The translations under genes and the position numbers were made by a program. This document shows positions 21,997 through 30,817 of a stretch of 33,836 nucleotides of DNA, piece by piece. Location of the stretch: NCBI GenBank assembly GCA_020351745.1, contig CP070665.1, forward strand, positions 1,321,274 to 1,355,109, given 5' to 3'. Numbering within the stretch: position 1 is the stretch's first letter; the number at the start of each line of letters is the position of its first letter. This DNA is from Candidatus Heimdallarchaeota archaeon. GTDB taxonomy: Archaea > Asgardarchaeota > Heimdallarchaeia > Hodarchaeales > Hodarchaeaceae. The notes under the pieces are model-generated. The model saw only the letters and a program-made list of their open reading frames with translations, was not told the DNA's origin and made no database searches.

Positions 21997-23751
21997 TCAA
22001 GACGACTGAAATTGTTTTGGATCCTTTAAACAATACCAGCCAAACTTTACAGTGCAAATACCCTTTTCTACTAACTCTCTTAACACTTGCTTGATTTGTT
22101 CCTTGGGTAGTCTGACATCAGATGTCAGAAGATTTGATTGAGCTTTATAATGGGGCCGTTGTAAAAGAGCTTTGATGACTTGTTCTTCAGATGAAGTCAG
22201 CTTTAATCCCCTTGGTAATTTATATTTCACAGACTCTTTAACTTGATCAAGCGTAGAGCCTCTTTTGTGTTCTAGGATATTCTTGTCCTTTAAAATATAC
22301 CAACCATAGGAAACACGCAAAATTCCTTTTTCCACTAAATTCCTCAAAACTTCTTTCAGAATGCTCTGTTTTAACCCAGTTGGGCGTGTGAGGAGATTTG
22401 ATTGCGCTTTAAGGTTTGGTCTTGCTTTAATTGCCTTAATTGTGGCAATTTCTTCAGGTGTCAATCCTTCACCAACACGGGAGATACGAGGAGACTTCTT
22501 TTTTTTCTTTTTTTTCTCACCATCACTGAAGGTTTTCTTAAAGAAGGGTAAATGACTTTTCTTGATAATGTACCATCCGACTTGAGTTCGAAGAAGGCCT
22601 TTTGATATGAGAGATCTTAAGTATGTTTCTGCTTCATCAATAGCGATGTTCAAATCCTTAGCTAAAATTTCTGGCTTCGTCCGATGCTTAATCCTCATAT
22701 ATGTGCGTTCAAGAATTTCCATCTCGATTTCTGTTGGTAAATCTTCTTCCCAGTTATCACGTCTAAATAATGAAGTTGTTTGTTTTAAATAGGGCTCGAT
22801 ATTCCGTGAATAGGCTTTTTGAGGTGGCTTTGGATGGAAGAGATCTTCTTCTAAATCTTCAGTTCTTATTTCGTTGTCATAGAATTTGTCATTCGGAAAT
22901 TCTTTTCCTTCTTGAGGACTGTCAAAATCTTTCTCTATATAATCGGTGGTATCTTTATCATTCGGTGTTGAGCTCGCTATGATTGATAGTGGAGTTTTTC
23001 TATCAGCCGTTGAAGATAGAGGAGATGGTTTTATAACTTCTTTCATTGAAAGTGGAATATCTTCTGATTGAGAAGTTTTGTTTGATTGATCTAAATAATC
23101 CGAAGTTGGAATTGTACCATGCTCGGGATATATTTCCTCTTCTTGAAAAGAAGAATCTTTGTCAAAACTTTCAGAAATAACTCTTTGTGATGTTATTGTA
23201 GATACTTTAGAGGGTATTGTGTGATTTCGAGTTTGTGGCTTAATTATTTGACGTGCTTGTAATTTTTGACCTTTAGACTCAATAACATCAGGACTAAAGA
23301 CAAGTGTTTTTTGAAACGAAATGATAGAGTAATGCTGAGTATCAAATAGAGTGGTAAGATGATGTGTCATAGTTTCAAATGGTGGACCAATTCCCTCGGC
23401 TTCAACAACGAGGGAATCGCCAGTCTTGGTAGTAAGGTAGTATTTTCCTTTAACTTTCTTTAAACCCAACTGATTTAGTTGAAAAAATTCTTGGATCTCT
23501 CGATTCATAACAGTTGATTCATTACCATGAATTTCAAGAGTATAATGTTGTTCTTGACGGTTTTCTTCGATATAAAAAACAAGAGACGGGAAATCTGGAA
23601 TTCTAGGAGTCGCATGGACGCTGTTATCTATAAATTCAATTTCACGAAACCGACCTCGTGCTTTCAAGAAATTCACAAAATCATTTAAAACCGTGTTTTG
23701 ACGGAACAACTTAAAACTTTTCCTTGAATTTAGAATAAAGCCCAAAAACAT
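21997..23751 (-). CDS. Large protein with three winged-helix repeats and a novel N-terminal domain
   Basis: 584 residues. Residues 1-155 form a compact, unrecognised domain (beta-rich, LVFYIEENRQEQHYTLEIHG). Residues 156-330 are low-complexity, acidic and Ser/Thr-rich, probably disordered. Three winged-helix units follow, each ending in the same wing: VGWYIIKK (391-398), YGWYILKD (482-489) and FGWYCLKD (570-577). Units 2 and 3 are close copies (both contain KAQSNLLT, and LVEKGI before the wing); unit 1 is diverged. A Lys run (413-419) separates units 1 and 2. The units suggest DNA or RNA binding. Function not known; not part of an obvious operon. Confidence 0.85.
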   Translation of the reverse strand: MFLGFILNSRKSFKLFRQNTVLNDFVNFLKARGRFREIEFIDNSVHATPRIPDFPSLVFYIEENRQEQHYTLEIHGNESTVMNREIQEFFQLNQLGLKKVKGKYYLTTKTGDSLVVEAEGIGPPFETMTHHLTTLFDTQHYSIISFQKTLVFSPDVIESKGQKLQARQIIKPQTRNHTIPSKVSTITSQRVISESFDKDSSFQEEEIYPEHGTIPTSDYLDQSNKTSQSEDIPLSMKEVIKPSPLSSTADRKTPLSIIASSTPNDKDTTDYIEKDFDSPQEGKEFPNDKFYDNEIRTEDLEEDLFHPKPPQKAYSRNIEPYLKQTTSLFRRDNWEEDLPTEIEMEILERTYMRIKHRTKPEILAKDLNIAIDEAETYLRSLISKGLLRTQVGWYIIKKSHLPFFKKTFSDGEKKKKKKKSPRISRVGEGLTPEEIATIKAIKARPNLKAQSNLLTRPTGLKQSILKEVLRNLVEKGILRVSYGWYILKDKNILEHKRGSTLDQVKESVKYKLPRGLKLTSSEEQVIKALLQRPHYKAQSNLLTSDVRLPKEQIKQVLRELVEKGICTVKFGWYCLKDPKQFQSS

Positions 23752-24037
23752 AAAGATAATCTGTAAAATCCGAGTAGAAGCTCTTTTATATCGTCTTGAA
23801 AAACTTTTTGGTGATCCTGAGAAAATTCCTAGCCATTTAAGAAGTGTCTACAGTATAACGTTTAAAAACTTGGATTTTTCAGATTTTTTTTTGAATTCAA
23901 TACAGGAATTCTAACTTCAAGTTATTCGTATGTCAGTAATATGGAGAAAAGGATTAACAATTGGTTTTAGGGTAATGATTTAAATATCAACATTCTTTAG
24001 ATAACATATTGAAAAATATGGGAGAAAGAAGAGAGTA

Positions 24038-24499
24038 TTAATGAGATTTTTTTAACAATTTAAGACGAATTTCTTCCAGCGTTAAATTTTCAATTTCTTT
24101 TCGAAGATAATTAGGGATTGTGAAGATCCAGCTGTTAATCTTACTGGAATTCAATCGATTAGGATGTTGGACTACTTCTTCCCATAAAGAAACATAATCG
24201 TATAGAGGAATTCCTAATGGCGTTGTATAAATCTTTGGCCAGGGGTCTTGAAGTAACTCTTCTGATGAAATTTGATTTTGAGTGGGAGAATTCACTGCTG
24301 GTGGTTCAAACCGTTCTATCAGACCAAAGTGATAAAGCTCTCCTAGGACTGCAATTACTGATTGCATGTCAGCATCAATGTTTTGTAAGGATTTAGTAAT
24401 TTGAGGTATAGACAATTGCTTTTTAGTCAGTAATTTCAATATTGGAATTGAAAGCGGATTATCCAAGAGCTTTGTTATCCTATTATGAAACTGCATCAT
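24038..24499 (-). CDS. Winged-helix (ArsR-like) protein
   Basis: 153 residues. Residues 5-65 look like a winged helix: LLDNPLSIPILKLLTKKQLS, then IPQITKSL, with the recognition helix around ADMQSVIAVLGELYHFGLIERF. The second half (WPKIYTTPLGIPLYDYVSLW through LEEIRLKLLKKSH) is unfamiliar and may be a dimer or sensor region. It is divergent from the ABC ATPase gene across about 230 bp and could regulate it, but no operator was identified. No ribosome site is evident before the double ATG. Confidence 0.7.
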   Translation of the reverse strand: MMQFHNRITKLLDNPLSIPILKLLTKKQLSIPQITKSLQNIDADMQSVIAVLGELYHFGLIERFEPPAVNSPTQNQISSEELLQDPWPKIYTTPLGIPLYDYVSLWEEVVQHPNRLNSSKINSWIFTIPNYLRKEIENLTLEEIRLKLLKKSH

Positions 24500-24731
24500 T
24501 CGAAAGAAAAATCAATTCAATGTCTTAAGTATCATCCAAATATTCATAAAAAAATTTGTTCCAAAAAAAGACAACTTAAATACATTGTCAAAAAATCAAA
24601 TATAGAGTGTAAATATCGAAGAAAAAGGAGAAAAGAGAAGAGCAAGCAAACAATACTAATAAATGCTACGCTTACAAGCAGTGAATATTATTCTAGTATA
24701 TTCTCTCATAGATCAAATAGAGGAATCAAAG

Positions 24732-25445
24732 ATGGTAGAAGAAACACCAAATGGAAGTGATGTAATTGTCGAATGTATCGATTTGAGAAAATCATATATT
24801 TTAGGAGAGGTGAAGGTAGAAGCGTTACGGGGGATCGATATGAAGATACAGCGTGGAGAAATGGTTGCTATACAAGGCCCTTCTGGATGTGGGAAGACAA
24901 CCTTACTGAATATCATTGGATCATTAGATTCTCCTACTTCGGGTAAAGTTCTTCTCGAAGGAAGAGAAATCTCTAACGCTTCTGAAAGAGAACTCACAGA
25001 AATCCGAAGAAAGAGCGTGGGATTTATCTTCCAGTTCTACAATTTACTCCCAGTCTTGACTGCACTAGAGAATGTTGAGCTACCAATGTTAATCGCAGGA
25101 AAATCCAAACCAGAGAGACAAGAAAGAGCGATCGATCTATTGGGGAAAGTAGATTTACTTAACAGGAAAGATCATAAACCTGACGAATTGAGCGGAGGGG
25201 AGCGCCAAAGAGTGGCAATAGCACGTGCATTGGCAAACAATCCTTTAATTCTTTTGGCAGATGAACCTACTGGTGACCTGGATACGGAAACAGGGTTATC
25301 TGTTTTAAAATTATTGAAAGACGTGAATCGAAAAGAAAAACAAACACTAATCATTGTAACTCATGATGGAAATATAGCAAATCAATCTGAACGAATTTTT
25401 CATATTAAGGATGGAATAATTGAATCAGTAGTAGATGTGATCTAG
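24732..25445 (+). CDS. ABC transporter ATP-binding protein (LolD/MacB type)
   Basis: 237 residues from ATG 24732, with AGAGGA 7 nt upstream. Motifs in order: Walker A GPSGCGKTT, Q-loop FQFYNLLP, signature LSGGERQRVAIARAL, Walker B ILLADEPTGDLD and switch His in IVTHD. The LLPVLTALENVELPM and EPTGDLDTETG segments place it with the LolD/MacB/FtsE group that pairs with FtsX-like permeases. No permease is adjacent: upstream is a divergent regulator, downstream the convergent tfb. It may work with a permease encoded elsewhere. Confidence 0.93.
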   Translation: MVEETPNGSDVIVECIDLRKSYILGEVKVEALRGIDMKIQRGEMVAIQGPSGCGKTTLLNIIGSLDSPTSGKVLLEGREISNASERELTEIRRKSVGFIFQFYNLLPVLTALENVELPMLIAGKSKPERQERAIDLLGKVDLLNRKDHKPDELSGGERQRVAIARALANNPLILLADEPTGDLDTETGLSVLKLLKDVNRKEKQTLIIVTHDGNIANQSERIFHIKDGIIESVVDVI

Positions 25446-25468
25446 TTTCAGGAAAGACTTATCCATCT

Positions 25469-26416
25469 TTAAATAAGTAAAGTACGAAGCGAATCGTTCC
25501 CTGTACTTTTAGATTCAGCATCTAGAATTTTCACCAGCTCTTTAAAACGATTCCTTATTGTCACAGGGGTGATTTTAGCGATATTAGCAATCTCCTGTTG
25601 CGTTCGGCGTTCCCCAGTCTGGATCGTGGAGATGTATAGTTCTGCAGCGGCAAGACTCATAGGATTTTTACCTACAGTAGCACCTTTTGATCGCGCAATA
25701 TTGAGAATGACAACAGCCTGTCTCCGAGCTTTCATAGTAACACGAAGACTTATACCCAAACGATGGACTAACGCTGAATAATCGCTTGGAAAAACCTTCA
25801 GGTCTAATTTTTGGAGAATTATTCGAATGCAACGTCCAAGTTCTTTAGATGAAATATTAGATACTGAAGCAATATCCTTTAGAGTCTGAGGCAGCTTCTT
25901 TTTCCGACATGCTAAGTAGAGACTGGCTGAGATCATGCCATCAATCGAACGCCCCCGAATAAGATTCTTTTTCAACGCTTTTCGATAAATCATTGCTCCC
26001 ATTTCAGCAACATCTTCAGGGAGTTCCAGCTGACTTTTAATTCGCTTCAGTTCTTTCAACGCAAATCTAAGGTTTCGTATTTCTGATTTTCGGGTACGAT
26101 TGTCAATTCGTGATAAACGTCGATATTTTGTTTGAGAGGAAAAGGGCAATGTTCGGCCAGTAATGTCTTTTCTGATATTCCCAATCTGTGTCCGCAAACC
26201 CATTTCTGCTTTCAATGGAGTGATTGGACTCCCAGCACGAGAGCGTTCAGCGAGCTCACTGGAGTTATAAGCTCGCCATTCAGGGCCCATGTCAATTTGC
26301 ATATCGAGCACCAAACCACAAGATGCACAAATCGATGTCCCTTTGGTAGAGTCCACAACAATGTCGGTGCTACCGCATTCAGGACATTTAGGTTCTTGTG
26401 GCGAAAGAGGCGGCAA
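25469..26416 (-). CDS. tfb: Transcription initiation factor TFB (TFIIB homologue)
   Basis: 315 residues. The TTG start has GGAGGG 7-8 nt upstream. The N-terminal zinc ribbon uses C11, C14, C30 and C33 (CPECGS, ICASCG). A B-reader/linker follows, then two cyclin folds: FALKELKRIKSQLELPEDVA through SDYSALVHRLG, and TMKARRQAVVILNIARSKGA through ITPVTIRNRFKELV. TFB bridges TBP on the TATA box to RNA polymerase and binds BRE. It is divergent from tbp across about 270 bp. A minus-strand TATA-like ATTTAAAAG at 26457-26465 lies about 45 nt before the start. Confidence 0.97.
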   Translation of the reverse strand: MPPLSPQEPKCPECGSTDIVVDSTKGTSICASCGLVLDMQIDMGPEWRAYNSSELAERSRAGSPITPLKAEMGLRTQIGNIRKDITGRTLPFSSQTKYRRLSRIDNRTRKSEIRNLRFALKELKRIKSQLELPEDVAEMGAMIYRKALKKNLIRGRSIDGMISASLYLACRKKKLPQTLKDIASVSNISSKELGRCIRIILQKLDLKVFPSDYSALVHRLGISLRVTMKARRQAVVILNIARSKGATVGKNPMSLAAAELYISTIQTGERRTQQEIANIAKITPVTIRNRFKELVKILDAESKSTGNDSLRTLLI

Positions 26417-26687
26417 AAAAAGGCCCTCCGGGAATTTACTCAGGACATGTGAAAAAGCTTTTAAATGTCTATTGGGAGCTTACTTGAGTCATGACTTCTG
26501 TTCATCTTATAAAAATGTTTAAACCTTTATTTTAACTAGATTGATTCATCAAGTTGCATTCCTTTATAAAGTATTTAAACCAAGGTATTTAAATCAGGGA
26601 GAAAACATTACTGAATGTCAATTACTCTCCATTCTTGTGTCCATATAGAACTTGTGGTCTTAGTATAATTTTATTTTGGTGAGGTTC
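26417..26687. promoter_or_regulatory. Divergent tfb-tbp control region
   Basis: Towards tbp there are three TATA-like elements in a row: TTTATAAAG (26562-26570) and the tandem near-repeats GTATTTAAACCAAG (26570-26583) and GTATTTAAATCAGG (26584-26597), identical at 12 of 14 positions. Towards tfb there is ATTTAAAAG on the minus strand (26457-26465), with GGTTTAAAC further out. A 10-bp palindrome AGTCATGACT (26487-26496) lies between the two promoters and could be an operator. The repeats may allow TBP/TFB autoregulation; this is inference. Confidence 0.5.
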
Positions 26688-27281
26688 GTGCCCAACGATT
26701 CAGAAAGAGATGACCTGTTTGCAGAGGTTCAAAATGTAGTTGCTTCAGTTGACTTGAGATGTAAAATTAAGCTAGAAAAAGCAGCTAGTCGTTTACCTGG
26801 AGATGTACAGGTATCGTATATTCCCGAGCAATTCCCAGGAGTGGTTGTGAAGATCAAGAAACCTAAGGTTTCGATATTAGTTTTTTCATCGGGTAAGTTA
26901 GTAGTTACAGGTGCAAAGTCAGTACCCATGATTGAGGAAGCTGTTGAAGTAATTTCGGAATTACTTCGGCAAGCTGGCCATAATGTGAAGCATGAAGCGA
27001 CTATTACTGTTCAAAATATTGTTGCCTCTGGAACTTTAGGTAAAAGGATAAATCTAGAACTTGCTGCACTATTGTTAGAACATTCAATGTATGAACCAGA
27101 GCAATTCCCAGGATTAATCTATCGAATGCAAGAACCTAAAGTTGTTCTTCTCCTTTTTCAATCGGGGAAGCTAGTTTGTACAGGAGCTAAGAAAGAGGAG
27201 TATGTATATCAGTCAATACAAAAAATTTATGGGATACTCGAAGAGATAGACGCGTTTGAAGTTACTGGGATGCAGTTTTAA
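26688..27281 (+). CDS. tbp: TATA-box-binding protein TBP
   Basis: 197 residues from GTG 26688; GGTGA 5 nt upstream favours this over TTG 26676. The two direct repeats of the saddle are clear: VQNVVASVDLRCKIKLEKAA with PEQFPGVVVKIKKPKVSILV, and VQNIVASGTLGKRINLELAA with PEQFPGLIYRMQEPKVVLLL. Both have FSSGKLVVTGAK / FQSGKLVCTGAK. The N-terminal extension is short and acidic, and the C-terminus lacks the acidic tail of some archaea. Its last 20 bp overlap the convergent nnr gene. Confidence 0.97.
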   Translation: MPNDSERDDLFAEVQNVVASVDLRCKIKLEKAASRLPGDVQVSYIPEQFPGVVVKIKKPKVSILVFSSGKLVVTGAKSVPMIEEAVEVISELLRQAGHNVKHEATITVQNIVASGTLGKRINLELAALLLEHSMYEPEQFPGLIYRMQEPKVVLLLFQSGKLVCTGAKKEEYVYQSIQKIYGILEEIDAFEVTGMQF

Positions 27282-28800
27282 TAATAGAATCATTTTGAAT
27301 AAAGTCAAAACCCTCCTGCAAAGCAACAGGAATTTGACGAAGGAGATTTGAAAGGTTAAAATTTCTTTCTGCAAGTTCTCCTGACCTACCATTAATGTAT
27401 GTACCGATACAAGCAGCATAAAATGGTATTTCAGCTTGTGTAACAAATCCTGCAATTAATCCTGCCAATACATCTCCAGTTCCTCCTCGTGTCATCCGAG
27501 GTGTACCAGTTTTATTGATCTTCATCAAGCCAGAATTGTCAGTAACAATATCCCAGTGTCCCTTTATTACCCATACGTTTGGAAACTGTGTTGAAACCTC
27601 TTGAACCATCTGACACCGTTTATGGAACTCATGGGTACTACTAGGAATAGAAATGTCTGTTAATACAGCAAATTCTCCAGCATGAGGCGTCAAAATAGTA
27701 TTTGAAGTAACTTCTGCCATGTCTAGGAGTTTAAGGGCATCTGCATCTATAACAATCAATTTATCAAATTTTTTTACTGAAGTCATGACTTTTGAGACTG
27801 CATCTTGTGTATCAGAGTGCTGCCCAAGTCCAGGCCCAAGAACAATGACATCATTTTGCTTTATTAGCTCTGTTGAGAGTACTTCTTCTGTTAAATGAGG
27901 AGTAGCATAATCATACACAATGAACTCAGGTGAATAAGATCGAATGGCTGAACTGACTTTTTGAGGTGTTATAATTGATACCAAATCGACCCCTGATTGA
28001 ACTGCACCCATAGCAGCAAGCGCAGGAGCACCAGAATATGTTTCACTTCCTCCAATGACTAAAATTCTTCCATTATCGCCTTTTTTTGACCATAAAGAAC
28101 GGGATCTAAGCGCTAATAAGTCACCTGGACCAATAATTCTTTCAGCTTCAGGAGGTACCCCGATAGGGATGATTCTAATCTTTCCAGCATTTTTTGATGA
28201 AAGTCCATTTTTTTGTTTGTGAAATATTCCAGTCCATTGTGGTGATAAAAACACATTTGCACTCTCTCCCGTGTTAGGGTCAATCCCTGTAGGTGTATCC
28301 GCACTGATAACAATAACTCCGTTTTCCTGCCATTTTCTAATTGAATGCACCAATGTTGCTAGTGGTTCCCTCAGAATTCCACTTATCCCTGTCCCAAGTA
28401 TAGAATCTACGATGAGTGATGTTGAATTAATTTTAATCTTTTTTATATCTCCAACTTGTTTTAATTCAACAAGTTCGACAGATTCCTGCATATTCTGCAA
28501 AATTTTCCAATTTTGGAGTGTTGATCGTTTTGTAATATCTTTGTGGACACCTACTAAATACAATCGAATTGGTAAATTTCGTGAAAGATGTCGCGCCGCA
28601 ACCATCCCATCGCCGCCATTTCCACCTTTCCCTGCAAATATTACGATATCAGATCTATTGGCTGAATTGTAGACCTCCCAAGCTAACTCCGCTAGACCTC
28701 TTCCAGCATTCTCCATTAAAAGAATTCGGCTTACTCCTAGATATTCGGAGTTTACATCTGTAATACTCATTTCAAGCGTGGAGATCTTCTCTGAATTCAC
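27262..28800 (-). CDS. nnr: Bifunctional NAD(P)H-hydrate repair enzyme (epimerase + ADP-dependent dehydratase)
   Basis: 512 residues, GTG start with GGTGA about 6 nt upstream. The N-terminal epimerase half (about 1-210) has LLMENAGRGLAEL, IVIFAGKGGNGGDGMVAARH and IVDSILGTG. The C-terminal dehydratase half has GRILVIGGSETYSGAPALAA, VLGPGLG, VIDADAL, LTPHAGEFAVL and RGGTGDVLAGLIAG, where the GTGD Asp is catalytic. Together the halves repair hydrated NADH/NADPH. The fused form is normal in archaea and bacteria. The 3' end overlaps tbp by 20 bp in convergent orientation. Confidence 0.96.
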   Translation of the reverse strand: MNSEKISTLEMSITDVNSEYLGVSRILLMENAGRGLAELAWEVYNSANRSDIVIFAGKGGNGGDGMVAARHLSRNLPIRLYLVGVHKDITKRSTLQNWKILQNMQESVELVELKQVGDIKKIKINSTSLIVDSILGTGISGILREPLATLVHSIRKWQENGVIVISADTPTGIDPNTGESANVFLSPQWTGIFHKQKNGLSSKNAGKIRIIPIGVPPEAERIIGPGDLLALRSRSLWSKKGDNGRILVIGGSETYSGAPALAAMGAVQSGVDLVSIITPQKVSSAIRSYSPEFIVYDYATPHLTEEVLSTELIKQNDVIVLGPGLGQHSDTQDAVSKVMTSVKKFDKLIVIDADALKLLDMAEVTSNTILTPHAGEFAVLTDISIPSSTHEFHKRCQMVQEVSTQFPNVWVIKGHWDIVTDNSGLMKINKTGTPRMTRGGTGDVLAGLIAGFVTQAEIPFYAACIGTYINGRSGELAERNFNLSNLLRQIPVALQEGFDFIQNDSIIKTASQ

Positions 28801-28937
28801 TTTAAATCACCAGAGAGAATGTAAAGAAGGATTATGGTGAGCGATTAGACAATTACTATTTCTCTCTGAAAAATTTTGTTACCAATAAATTTTCAAAGTC
28901 CTCAAAATTCAATATAGTTTTGAAGGATAGATGAGCT

Positions 28938-30401
28938 TTGGATTATCTATTTCTGTTCATCTTAAGTGTTAACATGATTTCAGGAATTCTTCTTCTTCCT
29001 TATCCAGTTAATATACTTCTACTTGCGATTTCTTCTCGTAAATGGAAGGATCCTCAAATTCAAGAGTATTATGAAGATTCCGAGCTTCCAAGTGTCACAG
29101 TTCAGTTGCCAGTTTTCAATGAGTCAAGGGTCATTCAACAAACTCTTTCCAACATTTCTCGAGTATTATATCCCCCAGAAAAACTACACATCCAGATTCT
29201 TGATGATTCTACTGACCAAACGTCGGCAATTATCGATGAAGAGGTTTCATCTCTGCAAAAACAAGGATTTAATTTCGAGATAATCCGTAGAAATAGTAGA
29301 GAAGGTTATAAAGCTGGAGCACTTGCGAATGGACTAAGACATGGGGTATCCGAGTTTGTAGCGATTTTTGATGCTGATTTTATTGTCAATCCCCATTTTT
29401 TGGAACGGTGTATTCACTATTTCAAAAATAATGATCGTATTGGAGCAGTTCAAACTAGATGGGCTCATTCAAATCTTCATTATTCATTATTTACCCGTTC
29501 AATGTCGATTGGGCTGGATGGCCACTTTCTTGTGGAAAAAATTGGAAGAAAGAAAAGAAATGCTTTCATTACCTTCAATGGAACGGGTGGAATATGGCGA
29601 CGTTCAGCAATAGAAGAGAGTGGGGGGTGGTCTTCAACAACGCTTGCAGAAGATTTAGATCTAGCTTATCGTACTCAAATGAATGGGTATGAAATTATCT
29701 ATCTGAGGGATGTTACAAACTTACAAGAAATTCCACCTACAGTACGATGCTGGATTATCCAACAAAGTAGATGGGCAAAAGGATTTTCTCAAAACTTTAG
29801 AAAGAATTTTGTTTCCTTTTGGAATAATTCACAAGGAAAATCACGTATTCAAGGCACAATTCATTTCACTCAATATTTCGTACCAATTTTTATTATAATT
29901 AATACCAGTACAAGTTCATTATTACTGTATTTTCCGCAGTTTGAAGGTGAAATGTTTTTCATATTTGGAATATTGTTTTCTATTGCAGCCATCTTTGGAG
30001 TACTCGCATATTTATTTGCCATTTTGCGAGCGAAAAGACCTATAACAAATATTATATTAATTCCACTATTTCTGTTTTGGGGAGCTGGATTAATAGTCAG
30101 AATGGGATTAGGTGCTCTTAATGGACTATGGAGAAAGGGAGGGGAATTCGTTAAAACGCCTAAATTCGGCCTATCAGATAATTACAAAAGTAAAAGCATT
30201 AGTATTCGCAAGAAAATTCCCTTGGATAAGATATTTATTGCTGAGATAGTATATATTGGGATTATATGGCTGGGTATAATGAAAGCTCTTGAATTAGGAG
30301 TTTCATATTTATCACAAGTGGTATTTTACTTGTTTCTTCTTTTTAGTATGATTAATTTAGTCATTTCTGAAATCTTACACGCTATAAGTACTCATAAATA
30401 G
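28938..30401 (+). CDS. Membrane GT2 glycosyltransferase (cellulose synthase-like)
   Basis: 487 residues. TTG start; an in-frame TGA two codons upstream makes an earlier start impossible. One membrane helix (about 3-32) precedes the GT-A domain. The processive-type motifs are all present: LDDSTDQT (88-95), FDADF with DxD at 145-147, AEDLDLAYR with the catalytic Asp (237-245) and QQSRWAKG (275-282, the QxxRW motif). Four to five membrane helices form the C-terminal half. QxxRW implies either repeated addition or a lipid-linked acceptor. The product is unknown. It converges with the AN1-finger gene, stops 2 bp apart. Confidence 0.92.
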   Translation: MDYLFLFILSVNMISGILLLPYPVNILLLAISSRKWKDPQIQEYYEDSELPSVTVQLPVFNESRVIQQTLSNISRVLYPPEKLHIQILDDSTDQTSAIIDEEVSSLQKQGFNFEIIRRNSREGYKAGALANGLRHGVSEFVAIFDADFIVNPHFLERCIHYFKNNDRIGAVQTRWAHSNLHYSLFTRSMSIGLDGHFLVEKIGRKKRNAFITFNGTGGIWRRSAIEESGGWSSTTLAEDLDLAYRTQMNGYEIIYLRDVTNLQEIPPTVRCWIIQQSRWAKGFSQNFRKNFVSFWNNSQGKSRIQGTIHFTQYFVPIFIIINTSTSSLLLYFPQFEGEMFFIFGILFSIAAIFGVLAYLFAILRAKRPITNIILIPLFLFWGAGLIVRMGLGALNGLWRKGGEFVKTPKFGLSDNYKSKSISIRKKIPLDKIFIAEIVYIGIIWLGIMKALELGVSYLSQVVFYLFLLFSMINLVISEILHAISTHK

Positions 30402-30403
30402 TA

Positions 30404-30817
30404 TTAACGAAGTTTCATTCTCACACAACCATGCTTCTCTGGTAGACGGTGTTCTGTACAAAAATAACCTTCACAATAACTACATGTAAAACCCATTAGT
30501 TCTTTTTTACCACAATATTCGCATGAACCTTTCAGTGTAGTTTTTTTGACTTTTTTAGTAGGAGGGATTATAGTGGGCCTGAAAGATGGAGAAGTGTAAT
30601 ACTGATTATATTGGGAAGGTGGTATCTGTTGTTCCTTCATAGGTTGAATAACAAAGATATAAATAATTAATAAAGAAATGCCAGTAGTTGTTCCACCTAA
30701 AAAGAGTGTATGTGCCATCAAATTCGATGAAAAAAATAATATCTCTAAAACAATTAATATCACCGAAACTACCCCAATTATCAGAGCTATTTGCTCTTGT
30801 TGCGTAAGCTTATACAA
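30404..30817 (-). CDS. Membrane protein with C-terminal AN1-type zinc finger
   Basis: 137 residues, TTG start with a strong AGGAGG 7-8 nt upstream inside the M50 gene. Two membrane helices (about 10-30 and 36-58) precede a Pro-rich linker. The AN1 finger has the full ligand set C99, C102, C112, C115, C120, H123, H129 and C131 in the family spacing (CxxC...CxxCx4CxxHx5HxC). AN1 fingers bind ubiquitin-system or protein-quality-control partners in eukaryotes; in archaea they are often joined to membrane proteases. It overlaps the M50 gene by 8 bp, and its first 15 residues resemble those of that protein. Confidence 0.85.
   Translation of the reverse strand: MYKLTQQEQIALIIGVVSVILIVLEILFFSSNLMAHTLFLGGTTTGISLLIIYIFVIQPMKEQQIPPSQYNQYYTSPSFRPTIIPPTKKVKKTTLKGSCEYCGKKELMGFTCSYCEGYFCTEHRLPEKHGCVRMKLR

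Noticed and set aside
24485-24760. 91-codon plus-strand frame overlapping the ABC ATPase start
   Set aside because: Lys/Ser-rich composition of A-rich spacer, no domain, overlaps the true ATPase N-terminus in another frame and the winged-helix gene start.
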